IMG/VR virus record: IMGVR_UViG_3300020220_000082
Span: 1-50,344 of that record
Source of the DNA: a virus
DNA length: 50,344 nucleotides
Reading direction: 5' to 3' (one strand)
Below are positions 40,601 to 45,932 of the stretch, piece by piece; position 1 is the stretch's first letter; each line of letters begins with the position of its first letter. The position numbers and the translations under genes are program-made. The notes below the pieces were generated by a model that worked only from the letters and a program-made list of their open reading frames with translations, did no database searches and was not told where the DNA came from.

Positions 40601-42486
40601 ACAGAAGTGACATAGTAGTAACCGGTGGATATTCCAGAAGAATTAAAATTATTTGTATTATAAAATATTAAATTACCATTTGAATAGTTATGACTTGGAA
40701 CATAAAAAGTTGACGTAAATCCTTGAAATTCTGCAGGTCTATTTGATTGTACAAACGTTTGTACGGTTCTTTTATCATCGGTCACGTAAATTGTATAATT
40801 TGGCAGTCCCGAAGAAGTCACATAAAAATACTTATTATCTTTACCCAAATAACTATTTTGAACTCCAGTAGGATATTTTACAATATCAGGAAAATAATTA
40901 GTATAGTGATTTGATTTATTAATTGTTTTTTGTATACATTTAATTTTATTTACATTTATACCTACTTGTGTAAGTTGCACCAATATTTGATTGGAATATT
41001 TTTTAATCTGATCAGAAATAGGAAACTCGATGCCTATAATTTCAGCCTGAACAAAATTAGAGTTTTCATCAAAAACTAATATTTTCTCTTGGTTATATGC
41101 AGATATTTTATCATATAGAGTAAATCTAAACTTATTTGAACTTTGTTGTTCAGATAATTCAACATCATGTTTTGTTGGAATATTGTATATCCATGAATTA
41201 AATCTCACATCATCCAATAAATTTTTACCAAAAGAAGATAATTTAATTTTATCCCCTACTCTTAGATTATTAGTAGTTTTATAATCAATATCTTGAATAA
41301 CATTTACGACTCTAAATTCTACTTTAGAAGTATTTCCAAATCCAACATAACTATAAGCAAATTTATCTTCTACTAAGAAAAGCCCATAATTTAATTTTTT
41401 TGTTACACCAGTTACTCCTAAAAATTGGGTGGAAGTTTTATCCGTATAAAAAATTTCTATAAAGTCTGAATTTTCGGGTTTGACTAAAATTTTTCCAGAT
41501 TTTTCAAATCCAACAGTAGAATCAACTATAATATTGTTAGCTCCCACTTGAACATCTTCAAGTATTTTTGTTTGGCCTGTAGCTCGAAAAGTTCCAGAGA
41601 GGGAAGATGAATCTAAAGAAATTTCATATAAATTTTTACCTGATACTGGTCTGAATTCTATATTAAAGATAGAACCGGTTGCGGTTGAAATACCAGTATT
41701 TTGAAATAAAAAGTTTCCTTTAGTGTTTACTGGATCTGCTCCAGAAATTTTCTCTACAAGAATATTTTTAGTAACAAAAAAAGTATCTGAAGATGGTTTT
41801 AATGTAAAATCATTTGGTTTTATTACATCAATATCACTTCCATACAATACTTTGAATAAAAATTTATAAGAAGAATCTGTACCTTTTGAAATATAAAAAT
41901 TTCTTGCATTTAAAAGTACATTTTCTATCGAAACATTTTCATCAAAATTTCTATTTTCAAATCCAAGGAAAAACTCATACTTAAAATTCTCATAGAATTT
42001 AAGTAAAAATAAATTACTTAAATTAATAACCTCAGATCCGGAAGAATGTTCAGTTGCTGAAGTTTTAGAAAAATTTAAAAATTCAGAATTTTCAAAAGAT
42101 TCTATAGAATCAATTCCAGAAAATCCTCTGATACACCCAGTAAACGTATTTGTCGTTATACCAGTATATGTGATGATTTCATCATTAATTTTTAATAATC
42201 CATATGTATCTGGCCAACCATCTGTACTATCTACTGTTATAGTGGTGTCATATGTCAATAGATTACTACTTAATTCAGTTGCCGCAACCAATTTTAGTGG
42301 GTTGAATTCACTTGTACTTTTATACTTGTTTATATTTGAAGCTAAATCAACCGTTCCAGACTGATGTTCTAAAGATTTGTAATATTGTCTTAAAAACTCA
42401 ACAAATAATGGAGAGTCTTCACTTAGAAATTGGGGAATTTGAGATTCTATTATAGAATCAATTTTTACTCTTTTAATTTCTGACAT
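28615..42486 (-). CDS. 7: Giant baseplate wedge initiator gp7, 4,623 aa
   Basis: Identified by position between gp6 and gp8 and by its N-terminus (MSEIKRVKIDSIIESQIPQF, then LSEDSPLFVEFLRQYYKSLE and FLLKFYENFKYEFFLGF), which I associate with gp7 of T4-like cyanophages. T4 gp7 has about 1,030 residues, so this protein is more than four times longer. Recognisable insertions: at least thirteen GxGY beta units spread along the chain (for example GKVEKIKIISPGIGYQSKP); a YHYH-like domain at about 1220-1330; a helical module at about 2540-3040 shared with the tail fibre; and a beta-propeller-like repeat region at about 4050-4370. In T4, gp7 starts wedge assembly with gp10 and then gp8 and gp6. The ATG follows the gp6 stop by one base. 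The extra modules probably decorate the baseplate rim; that is inference. Confidence 0.87.
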   Translation of the reverse strand: MSEIKRVKIDSIIESQIPQFLSEDSPLFVEFLRQYYKSLEHQSGTVDLASNINKYKSTSEFNPLKLVAATELSSNLLTYDTTITVDSTDGWPDTYGLLKINDEIITYTGITTNTFTGCIRGFSGIDSIESFENSEFLNFSKTSATEHSSGSEVINLSNLFLLKFYENFKYEFFLGFENRNFDENVSIENVLLNARNFYISKGTDSSYKFLFKVLYGSDIDVIKPNDFTLKPSSDTFFVTKNILVEKISGADPVNTKGNFLFQNTGISTATGSIFNIEFRPVSGKNLYEISLDSSSLSGTFRATGQTKILEDVQVGANNIIVDSTVGFEKSGKILVKPENSDFIEIFYTDKTSTQFLGVTGVTKKLNYGLFLVEDKFAYSYVGFGNTSKVEFRVVNVIQDIDYKTTNNLRVGDKIKLSSFGKNLLDDVRFNSWIYNIPTKHDVELSEQQSSNKFRFTLYDKISAYNQEKILVFDENSNFVQAEIIGIEFPISDQIKKYSNQILVQLTQVGINVNKIKCIQKTINKSNHYTNYFPDIVKYPTGVQNSYLGKDNKYFYVTSSGLPNYTIYVTDDKRTVQTFVQSNRPAEFQGFTSTFYVPSHNYSNGNLIFYNTNNFNSSGISTGYYYVTSVDPNNIKLSFSKSDIFSKKYLEAKSGISSDTIVIGGFANKTLNHQKILKKFPFTPTKVSSADDISKRTTNNKQVGLMVNGVELLSSTYYDENIFYGPIDSIDVTNKGVGYDVVNPPTIEIIDSSGLGAKAHANLSGKVEKIKIISPGIGYQSKPKINIFGGNGAGCSLESNLVKSRLSYGFKSEINVDDTNNIISFLTNIAFEDGEEIVYDSNTNLDVPGLVNGSSYYVGIVSDSKIKLYTTKEESLKKINEVNIIGVSSGFHYFSTLKSKNTITEIYVKDPGQGYSNRKVKVLSVLSFDNDTIGINTFDSYVFAPNHGFSDVELVTYSTTGTPISGLNTSHYYYIKVLDENKFKLSFAGVGISSLTTDNYVNKKYIKFESLGVGTHIIGYPPITISVEATSSLGSTSIISPILKPVVLGQIEDIYLETGGVSYGCTDIVNFHRRPFVGVSSIKSEASLVPIVVNGKIVDVKITNGGKGYREDSDIIITGDGDFAKIEPIINSEGKLVQTNIIDGGVGYGISNTSIRLENRGKSAKFLANLKQWKVDQVVKFQNYTNENDDSILLDPQNQELGLQVCSYYIPKKLRYQLSDNFTASNKETSGELRHSPIFGYAYDGNPIYGPYGYGNASGGAIRQIKTSYVLKAVTDPDIRPSSFQAGYFVNDYVYDGSGDLDEHNGRFCVTPEYPDGVYAYFYSVDIDISKVAKNRYPYIVGPTFNNIPLEENFLPIYNQGYDFFTNEVTRNVGPYYLNYSRSSYGLIDNVSDNYKQEFQITNLNSGTIQDVSIFSPGHNYKVNDLILLDNKGSGGTGANIVISKLKGKEIKNISVQSKSFSNVVFVPKYNQIEAQFDTPHQFYNLEPVTISGVSTISAIELEGLYKINVNDKVVQLIESIPTQAVTGISTFIKVKDISGFSVNDFIGIGTETLLITGISPQRSGFFVNRISNTGVHTSGIDDVVLLPKKFTFKTENPIAGVFIPNTTTFFDPKESVGTGFSGITRTVVGLGTTSFESRFIPAKSIYLPNHKFYTGQPLTYNAGLSGTPLYINKVGSGVSFTIVNNQTVYAVNLGKDYIGISTVGYTTSTGIGTDLACVEFWNIDQAFGVVGSAHSLTTQNQNLTASVNRVSGIVTTSENHGLSVGDQVEFKILSTLTESHKLFFDKINRKVLIGQYTFNNSNVSLSNNSIKNTSFRNIKNGTKVVYFADNPLGGLTNGRVYYIFKKDVDIISFCEYESDIFISKEIDITSPSSGGSQSIKIINPQITPYKGSIISFDLSDASLSDMSLDFYVDSNFTRKIEFIGLFNDGFAITRSGIPGQTNASITINTNVNEFPKVLYYKLNPISPLDQSKNQISTDEEVVSFNKITVIEHQLNTKINIDLINSDNAFSFNSVKNLTDTELQILPSANISYTTTSENADGPIEDVKVNFGGRGYLKLPTISRIVSDSGNNAVLKLISNDIGKIETLTRIKDGFDYPTDPTLSAQLSSIIVCGIKNIRTIDKIEILNAGKKYNTAPVLFVKNGGNIELKSSISGGSIVKVDIIKNSTSLSSPLEIIPIYNSNGYEIDAFTISGNDVTIELLNTPISYPLVNIGYGSTIVQFPFSIGDKIFIEKCTLTSQTSGLANFNSSSYDYTFFTVTGVSTSNNTITYSMSGISTGSFGTYDDERRGYVINKKDMASFEMVLKDDVTYQSSEKVVSPGFSGRIMENGWDDKLNQMRIIDSSGTFKIGDSLFGETSKITGVVEYLSSFELNSTLGAIRDKENSSNNDGILNEFQQRISDNFYYQKFSYSLRTNVPYSTWRESVRSIVHPSGFQEFSDYTLYTQPTSNEVLVGISKSENMKPKLLGSSSSLLFNIDSEVDFASIKNYALVYEDDLYPDGSTDKIFFTEGVELKPYILNETNKVLRIDDISPEFTGTTEVYLNGRYADAASLLELNNEFIQQEVLSFVQFNYPNIGLSTTYNVSYIVDAVTHDLKYNSNNLSVEAGLSYWNAGYSYTSAETDRILFAYNYVKFIGQYIINNQTPPTLYQTAVAQKFNFEIIQDPLNVTSTKFKNARNLILLNKREIQDRSLSAVAVGFPTGFYFPGDSQTNSRSRYYRAYQLIQINRTEIVNTAWNNTVAVYPAIAATEVSCKRDLGYLVDAISLDLFTGGNAYSRLFVLKYFDNGLPIVNGLVGEVAESTFAFGQAQTLMRTAVTNGLTLKNLNSTPGPTIFGGGGGNVAITSTAACTDVQNTIISLVGIVSTIISVGSTATLPIANPGTYNTGGLKCFRDLGYIIDGVAQDISYGTNQHTIYNTKKYFNGAGVALTNGLVGEESQSILVFETSKYFMKQAITNQLYARNLTIEPDPLTGVNTTTNSYLDIQTNINTLVGILTVAIGNSSLSGIPTENYGTTDCADVRTSLGNYVGIITTIIGLGTSFAPTMTYPSLTLGGGIVGLTTFKLKNKGTSLFKHVFNSASENVISLSSNTLTIFNHNYQTGQELDYNFSDGSPIGIATTSYVGSGATVLMQVHKLTGTAIFENGYSVAITTSVTGVSTVLSPVGPTSKLYLQAVGLGTAGIGTNARFNILINYNSSTGQPISTSVILMEGGRSYSVGQTVSIAGTYLGGVTPTNDLTFKISSVGPTGIQTRANETYLNVPSTDTNGAIFNVTRNGSGYVSVVDVVQGGVGYATTSIVSIAGTYLGGSSFDFVSFSPAVLGSKILPKTVFVYKLSDNQFGLLGLSTSSTFLNITQLGIGSHSLSLKNPNANAFISIDNIVQPPLSRTSLIIGLSSAVSTATTTILNISSGITSVVVGDVIALNNEYLNVKNVLLSQNKLDVERGSFGSTIGIHSVGIAGTVFKGKFNIVGDTIIFATAPYGLTGPTGVQTGSSFSGRVFSRQINANEPRDKNIILDDISNSFTGIAATQFTVKVDGNTTTTLFNNVNNSSNISNNPLIFINGVFQTPSVDVTVENSITNSLAFLSGTPSAGRISVVSISTSFGYQPRLVASADAIVSAAGTISSIVVNGGGSGYRNAPPVSLASTIGYGASLVAFVGTSGTTLGIVTSIKVVTPGIGYTITSPPTVVIGIPTGYSNLGLAYTGGTSGVGQQAKITVEVGSGSSIIDFKFDNPGIGYKVGDKLKVVGIPTVHSGPLTEFVLTVDVVETDSFSGFYPGQFIKFNDISNSFNGFRKKFTLSTEINGVTEIINLRTPTGSDLDITNNIFIFLNDILQDPTYSYTFRGSRVIFTEAPIAGSKCTILYYRGSSVDVSEITPPKTIKEGDTVTIQESATDIFDIQQFDRVVKTLTSSDQLDTFIYSSIGIDDDVSKFRPLTWKKQKQDRIISGTLFSKSRPSVQANIFPNAHIIKKIEASDDVIYVDNAFPLFSDLDQLNENIRDIFITENRTVIDSIGQATVSGASTVSSIIIANAGVGYANTLSPKVRISTSSIKKKDPIYNWKYVNISGITSSSVFNNISYGNQFVAVGNSSLFAYSFDGQLWTTGNVGVGSTVNLKSVKKVSIGSSDIILTVGTKAKIAQAVGYSSTITSWDQIPCFEEITLVGVGVIGYNPTTYNGSFNSITYGSNGWVVVGTGGSIFTSSGIITSRFVSRYSGVNQDLNSIAYGNQYFVAVGSNGTVISSDNGTSWEINQSGVPSFQKYNEVIFDGSKFVVVGNNGTILKSINRTQYQVVSNNINSSENIIDITYFDGLYVGITSVNKMYYSFDLQNWTYRNTLQSNQLNDALFANSLGLDGTFVAVGAAGTIITSTPVYHGATAQSVVTNGQVSSINITDGGFGYFNYDIPSVIIESEIFKKELIRSFKVKGDYGNIIGVTTFLAGTPGIGTTSPKIDFRLKSETYDNSTLGIGYSSPNTFGVTASQLQKGDYFVISQSNVQTDGSLIGISTLLGGMSNYPNSKIGIATNFLDGVYIVENVTTPFAGIVTVTCHFAPDSGTSVSVSDRGTYDSNTSTFSGINTNGFYGRYSWSKLYDFQNRSLSLGGSKSFDVYTDNGLTGLSTSPRVIRTRPNLSN
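29385..30340 (-). other. Beta-propeller-like repeat region in gp7
   Basis: gp7 residues about 4050-4370 repeat the phrase 'xIAYGNxxFVAVGxxGxIxxSxDGxxW': ISYGNQFVAVGNSSLFAYSF then DGQLW; ITYGSNGWVVVGTGGSIFTS; IAYGNQYFVAVGSNGTVISS then DNGTSW; VIFDGSKFVVVGNNGTILKS; and GTFVAVGAAGTIITS. This is the blade pattern of BNR/Ycf48-like beta-propellers. I see five to seven blades. Confidence 0.78.
33370..34860 (-). other. gp7 segment homologous to the tail-fibre helical module
   Basis: gp7 residues about 2540-3040 carry two full C-x-RDLGY-x-x-D units (CKRDLGYLVDAISLDLFTGG and CFRDLGYIIDGVAQDISYGT) and one diverged unit (NVSYIVDAVTHDLKYNSNN), plus YVKFIGQYIINNQTPPTLYQ. Order and spacing match fibre residues about 890-1814, including the linker phrases NLNSTPGPTIFGGGGGNVAI and TAACTDVQNTI. 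Confidence 0.85.
38500..38830 (-). other. YHYH-like domain in gp7
   Basis: gp7 residues about 1220-1330 read HSPIFGYAYDGNPIYGPYGY, then DGSGDLDEHNGRFCVTPEYP and DGVYAYFYSVD. This is the order of motifs of the YHYH domain (GYAxDGFPIYGP, then DLDExNGxF, then PEYPxGxYxYxxT, then PYIVG). It is present uninterrupted within the giant protein. Its biochemical role is unknown. Confidence 0.72.
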
Positions 42487-42487
42487 T

Positions 42488-44398
42488 TTATCTAGTATAC
42501 TGTCCGTTTAGATAGCTTGATGTTGAAACATATTGTGTAGCTGAAATATTTTCACCTGAGGTAATACTATCTTCAATCATATTTACCACTGATTTTTGTA
42601 TATCAACTTGAAGATATAAATCTTTCAATCCAATAACATCATTGGATTCGGGAATAGCTTGAACTTCGATTACTCCACTCTCTGTAGTTGAATCTATTAT
42701 ATTTACCACATTCAAAAGTATCTCTCCTTTTTTATAATCAATAGTTCCAGCATTTGCAGTAACTATCGTAGGAACATTATTTGTCAATTTAAAAAAGAAT
42801 ATTCTTCCAAAATTTGTCGTTTTAGATGTATCTAATGTTCCCGCTGTTGCACTATCTTGTACTTGTACATCCGCCATATAAATTATTTCTGAAGTTCCAA
42901 ATATTTTAAATCCTGTTGATTTAATGGAGTATCCATTTTTTTTAATATGTATTCTATTTCCAAAACATAACTCATATGTTGCAGCAGTGTTTAATTTTGG
43001 AATTAAATCTCTCCTCATTCTAACTTTTGTTATATTCGATGTTACTGCTTTATCGGAATCATCAATTAATCCAACAACCTTACTATATTTGAATCTTCCG
43101 CCAAAACTATTAACATCAGAAGATTTTGAGTATGTTGTTAAAGTATTTAAAATTTTTCCTCTGATAGATTCTGGACGAGTAGACCTATTTACGTTGTAAT
43201 AAACGGAAGAATCTATTTCAACATACAAATATGACAAATCAACAATTTCTGGCTTAATGCCAGCTATTGAATATTGTTTTAATGATCTGGATATTTCCTG
43301 TTTTGTTAAAGATGATAAAAATTGCCCATTTCTTGGTTTTATAGAAATGAATACTTTACCATATTCAGGTGGATCCAACTCTTCTCCACCATAAGCAGTC
43401 ACAGAATCAACATTTGAATATATGTACGGTATCAATCCCTTATAGTCATTTGCTGTTACTGCTCTATACTGAGAAGCATAAACTCTTGGAGCCAAATATT
43501 TAATTGAATCAATATTTTCAATTTCATCACCATTTTGTGATGGAAACTCAGTAAGAGGTAAAGAAACTCCAGAAGAAATTTCTTCAAGATTATTATCTTT
43601 CAATATTCCGGCAAAAGTAAAATTATTTGCACCATTACCAGAAGTACCACTCGTAACAATATAGCTAACTTCAATTCTGCTTCCATCTGGAGGTCTTTTT
43701 CCTAAAATATCATCCCCAAATCTAATTTCATATTTTTGATCGGAAACTTCCTGAATCAAAAATATTCTAGAGTCTTTATTAATGTTTAAAATATTATTAT
43801 AAATTGTATAAATTTCAGTAACTTGATCTGTAACTTTAATTCTAATAGTAGTAGTATCAATATTTGGATTTGGTAAAATAAATCTTTGATTTTTTTGGGA
43901 ATAATCCATTATAAAAGTACTAGTTAAATATCTCCCCTCATATACTTCTAAATTATTAAAATGTGCAAATCCATCACCTTCTATAGGAGTGGTTACATTT
44001 TCTGGAATTGAAAATATAAAATTGCCACCAACTACAGCCCCTAATACAATAGTGCCTGCATAAACAGTAACTGTTCTAGAATTGTTATTGTTTCTCATAT
44101 CCACTGAGAAACTTATTTTTGTCCTTGAAGATCTTCTTGACCTAGGAACATAACCTATATTACGAGCCAGTGAAACAACATTTTCTCTAAGAGTTGCACT
44201 ATCTAAGAAAGTTTCATTTACTGCCATATTCGTATTATAGGCAGTAATATAACTATTGTATGCTAAGAGATCAATTAGTGTAGAAAAATTAGATCCTTCA
44301 AAATCAAAGTCGGTGAACTCACTATTTGCTCGCAAATAGTCTTTGATCTGTATTCTTAGATCGTTAAAGTCTAAATTTGTGAATTGATTAAATGACAT
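42488..44398 (-). CDS. 6: Baseplate wedge protein gp6, 636 aa
   Basis: Close to T4 gp6 in length (660). The N-terminus (MSFNQFTNLDFNDLRIQIKD, then YLRANSEFTDFDFEGSNFST and LIDLLAYNSYITAYNTNMAV) and the following NETFLDSATLRENVVSLARN with IGYVPRSRRSS are the classic gp6/baseplate-J-like pattern. gp6 dimers link neighbouring wedges into the inner baseplate ring around the hub, and the family is shared with gpJ of P2 and contractile injection systems. Central parts (LAPRVYASQYRAVTANDYKG, YGGEELDPPEYGKVFISIKP) fit. Its ATG overlaps the gp25 stop by one base (TAATG), so gp25 and gp6 are translationally coupled, and gp7 follows after one base. Confidence 0.95.
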   Translation of the reverse strand: MSFNQFTNLDFNDLRIQIKDYLRANSEFTDFDFEGSNFSTLIDLLAYNSYITAYNTNMAVNETFLDSATLRENVVSLARNIGYVPRSRRSSRTKISFSVDMRNNNNSRTVTVYAGTIVLGAVVGGNFIFSIPENVTTPIEGDGFAHFNNLEVYEGRYLTSTFIMDYSQKNQRFILPNPNIDTTTIRIKVTDQVTEIYTIYNNILNINKDSRIFLIQEVSDQKYEIRFGDDILGKRPPDGSRIEVSYIVTSGTSGNGANNFTFAGILKDNNLEEISSGVSLPLTEFPSQNGDEIENIDSIKYLAPRVYASQYRAVTANDYKGLIPYIYSNVDSVTAYGGEELDPPEYGKVFISIKPRNGQFLSSLTKQEISRSLKQYSIAGIKPEIVDLSYLYVEIDSSVYYNVNRSTRPESIRGKILNTLTTYSKSSDVNSFGGRFKYSKVVGLIDDSDKAVTSNITKVRMRRDLIPKLNTAATYELCFGNRIHIKKNGYSIKSTGFKIFGTSEIIYMADVQVQDSATAGTLDTSKTTNFGRIFFFKLTNNVPTIVTANAGTIDYKKGEILLNVVNIIDSTTESGVIEVQAIPESNDVIGLKDLYLQVDIQKSVVNMIEDSITSGENISATQYVSTSSYLNGQYTR

Positions 44399-44796
44399 TA
44401 GACTCTAGTTGGTTGTAATATGAAGTCTACTGTTTGAGGAGGAATTGATAATCCAATAACATCGTAAGATATTGCAATATTTAATTCATTAGTATAATCT
44501 GGATAACTAACTTCAACAGAAGATATTTTAATTCTTGGTTCAAAATTCTTAAGCAAAATTTCAATATCTATTTGTAAAGATCTAGCTAAAGGAATTGATT
44601 GAAGTTCAAAAACTGAACTTTCAATATTAGTTCCTATAAGACTATTAAAAAATTTTTCTCCAATTCTAGTTCTAACTAGATTAACTACAGATTTTTTAAT
44701 AGCATCAGCATCATTTAATGATAAAATATCATTAGTTACAGGATTTCTAGTAAATGAAAGACTAATGTCTCTAAATTTTCTAGAAATCCTTCTCAT
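44398..44796 (-). CDS. 25: Baseplate wedge subunit gp25, 132 aa
   Basis: GPW/gp25 family; it forms the sheath-nucleating part of the wedge core with gp6 and gp53. Motifs: AIKKSVVNLVRTRIGEKFFN, SLIGTNIESSVFELQSIPLA, and the C-terminal NIAISYDVIGLSIPPQTVDF. I use the ATG at 44796-44794, giving 132 residues as in T4; an in-frame GTG one codon earlier (44799) would add one residue. A late-promoter-like AATAAATA lies 13 bases upstream of the GTG, which leaves a very short leader. gp25 opens the baseplate gene run gp25-gp6-gp7-gp8. Confidence 0.93.
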   Translation of the reverse strand: MRRISRKFRDISLSFTRNPVTNDILSLNDADAIKKSVVNLVRTRIGEKFFNSLIGTNIESSVFELQSIPLARSLQIDIEILLKNFEPRIKISSVEVSYPDYTNELNIAISYDVIGLSIPPQTVDFILQPTRV

Positions 44797-44811
44797 CACT
44801 CAAACTAAGGG

Positions 44812-44819
44812 TATTTATT
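44812..44819 (-). promoter_or_regulatory. Putative late promoter AATAAATA upstream of gp25
   Basis: One mismatch to TATAAATA, in the 36-base gap between the 96-residue gene and gp25. By T4 spacing transcription would begin near 44806, only about ten bases before the gp25 ATG, so it may be weak for gp25 itself and serve the downstream wedge genes. Confidence 0.45.
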
Positions 44820-44835
44820 ATATGTATAAGACCTT

Positions 44836-45126
44836 TTACCACTTTTTACCATAGGTTGGTTCAGTTCCGTATGACCAATCATCATAATCTTCATCATTAC
44901 GAATCTGCTCATGTAGTTGATTTTGCGTTTTTATCCGCTCAGAGAAGAACCCATACCCATAAGTATAGTGTCCGCTATAATCTTTACCTTCGAAAGTCAC
45001 TAATTTTGCTTCTAAATCTTCAATTTTCTTCAAAAAATCGTCAGATCCATAATCAGTGATCAATTTTGTGGTCCCCCACGTTTCCTTCATGTAATTCGAG
45101 TCTCTATCGACTGGTAAATTTGACAT
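44836..45126 (-). CDS. Hypothetical protein, 96 aa
   Basis: Not recognised as a named family. The sequence (MSNLPVDRDSNYMKETWGTT, then KLITDYGSDDFLKKIEDLEA and KLVTFEGKDYSGHYTYGYGF) has a short helical centre (about 29-45) and a Tyr/Asp-rich C-terminus ending TYGKKW. It is hydrophilic, with no signal or membrane segment. It has a good ribosome site (AGGAG, five bases from ATG), the first bases of which lie in the 3' arm of a 7-bp hairpin (45135-45151), so initiation may be modulated. It sits just before gp25, where a small baseplate-related or assembly protein would be expected, but nothing in the sequence proves that. Confidence 0.7.
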   Translation of the reverse strand: MSNLPVDRDSNYMKETWGTTKLITDYGSDDFLKKIEDLEAKLVTFEGKDYSGHYTYGYGFFSERIKTQNQLHEQIRNDEDYDDWSYGTEPTYGKKW

Positions 45127-45134
45127 TTTAGCTC

Positions 45135-45151
45135 CTGATTTGTTAAATCAG
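45135..45151 (-). promoter_or_regulatory. Hairpin touching the ribosome binding site of the 96-aa gene
   Basis: On the minus strand CTGATTT, loop AAC, AAATCAG: a perfect 7-bp stem with a three-base loop. The AGGAG Shine-Dalgarno begins in the last bases of the 3' arm (AAATCAGGAG), nine bases before the ATG. No T run follows, so it is not a terminator. Confidence 0.5.
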
Positions 45152-45168
45152 AACTTTTTACGGGGTTG

Positions 45169-45636
45169 CTATCCCGAAATTTCGTCTGTCATTACCGATT
45201 CGTACTCATCACCAAGTATTTTTTTAAGATATTCTTCGTTCCAATAAGTATAATACTCAGTTTTTGCTAATTTTTTGCGAATTTTGCTCAATTTTACCTT
45301 AGATTGACACAAAATTAAGTTAAATTTCTTATTATTTGTTTGAACCCCATTGATAAAAGTAGGTTGAGACGCACAATCTTCAAAAAATGTGTAGTAGGGG
45401 AACTTTTCATTATAGATATCTACCCATTTCTTAACTTGAGTTAAATTCCAAAAGTCATCTACAATAAAAATGATGACATCATAACCTGGTTCAGGTACAA
45501 TATCATCAATTGGACACTCAATAATTTTATTTTTAGAGTTAGAAGCATAAGGACAAACAGAGAATCCTCCAAGTTCTTCTCTTTCTTTAGCTACATCTTT
45601 AGCCCATGATAAAATATAAGCTTCTTTTTCATTCAT
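45169..45636 (-). CDS. Hypothetical protein, 155 aa
   Basis: Not recognised with confidence. It reads MNEKEAYILSWAKDVAKERE, then ELGGFSVCPYASNSKNKIIE and PGYDVIIFIVDDFWNLTQVK. The W plus CPYA arrangement near residues 11-31 recalls CPFA-type proteins of the DUF1415 kind, and the alternation of beta strands (DVIIFIV, KFNLILC) and helices suggests a small alpha/beta fold. No catalytic motif is clear. The ribosome site AGGA is formed by the last codons of the upstream 52-residue gene, whose stop lies two bases before this ATG, so the two are likely co-translated. Confidence 0.68.
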   Translation of the reverse strand: MNEKEAYILSWAKDVAKEREELGGFSVCPYASNSKNKIIECPIDDIVPEPGYDVIIFIVDDFWNLTQVKKWVDIYNEKFPYYTFFEDCASQPTFINGVQTNNKKFNLILCQSKVKLSKIRKKLAKTEYYTYWNEEYLKKILGDEYESVMTDEISG

Positions 45637-45638
45637 AA

Positions 45639-45797
45639 TTATCCTGCTGCAAGAGGAGAATTTGGATTTGGCTTAGAAACGTAATTACTTCTTACTTGTT
45701 GTGCAACATTATAACCAAAAACTTTAGCATCTACTGGAGGAGTTTCAGGAGCATCTGCAAGATTTGGTCCTAGTTTTGGATTTAGGTCTTCTGACAT
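45639..45797 (-). CDS. Hypothetical small protein, 52 aa
   Basis: Read directly from the sequence: it starts MSEDLNPKLGPNLADAPETP and ends YVSKPNPNSPLAAG. It is Pro/Asn-rich and probably largely unstructured. The central VDAKVFGYNVAQQVRSNYVS resembles short conserved peptides encoded beside T4-like cyanophage structural genes. Its placement between two close neighbours on the same strand, with the next gene's ribosome site built from its last codons, argues for a real gene. Function unknown. Confidence 0.62.
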   Translation of the reverse strand: MSEDLNPKLGPNLADAPETPPVDAKVFGYNVAQQVRSNYVSKPNPNSPLAAG

Positions 45798-45821
45798 TGT
45801 GGTGAAAATAATAACTTAAAA

Positions 45822-45932
45822 TTATTTAGACTTTTTGCCTTTATTTGCTTTTGCTTGGGTTTTAATACCTTTATATCTTTTATCTGGTCGGCAAAGATTG
45901 CCCTCTCTTACTGTTCTTTGAGTTTTACTCAT
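45822..45932 (-). CDS. Tiny basic protein, 36 aa
   Basis: Reads MSKTQRTVREGNLCRPDKRY and then KGIKTQAKANKGKKSK. About a third of the residues are Lys or Arg, so RNA or DNA binding, or association with an acidic partner, is plausible but unproven. Its ATG overlaps the TGA of the 50-residue gene (ATGA), the usual sign of translational coupling in phages. The stop codon overlaps a late-promoter-like TCTAAATA. Confidence 0.62.
   Translation of the reverse strand: MSKTQRTVREGNLCRPDKRYKGIKTQAKANKGKKSK
45823..45830 (-). promoter_or_regulatory. Possible late promoter TCTAAATA
   Basis: Matches the cyanophage xCTAAATA late form, overlaps the stop of the 36-residue gene, and lies 26 bases before the ATG of the 52-residue gene. 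The AT-rich context lowers confidence. Confidence 0.4.

Noticed and set aside
45161-45176. Hairpin CGGGA/CCCCG over the stop codon of the 155-residue gene as a terminator
   Set aside because: The stem is only five base pairs with a G-U pair and the minus strand continues TAAAAAG, without a T run.
45169-45636. Assignment of the 155-residue protein to DUF1415
   Set aside because: Only the W and CPYA positions agree; the rest does not visibly align, so I keep it as hypothetical.
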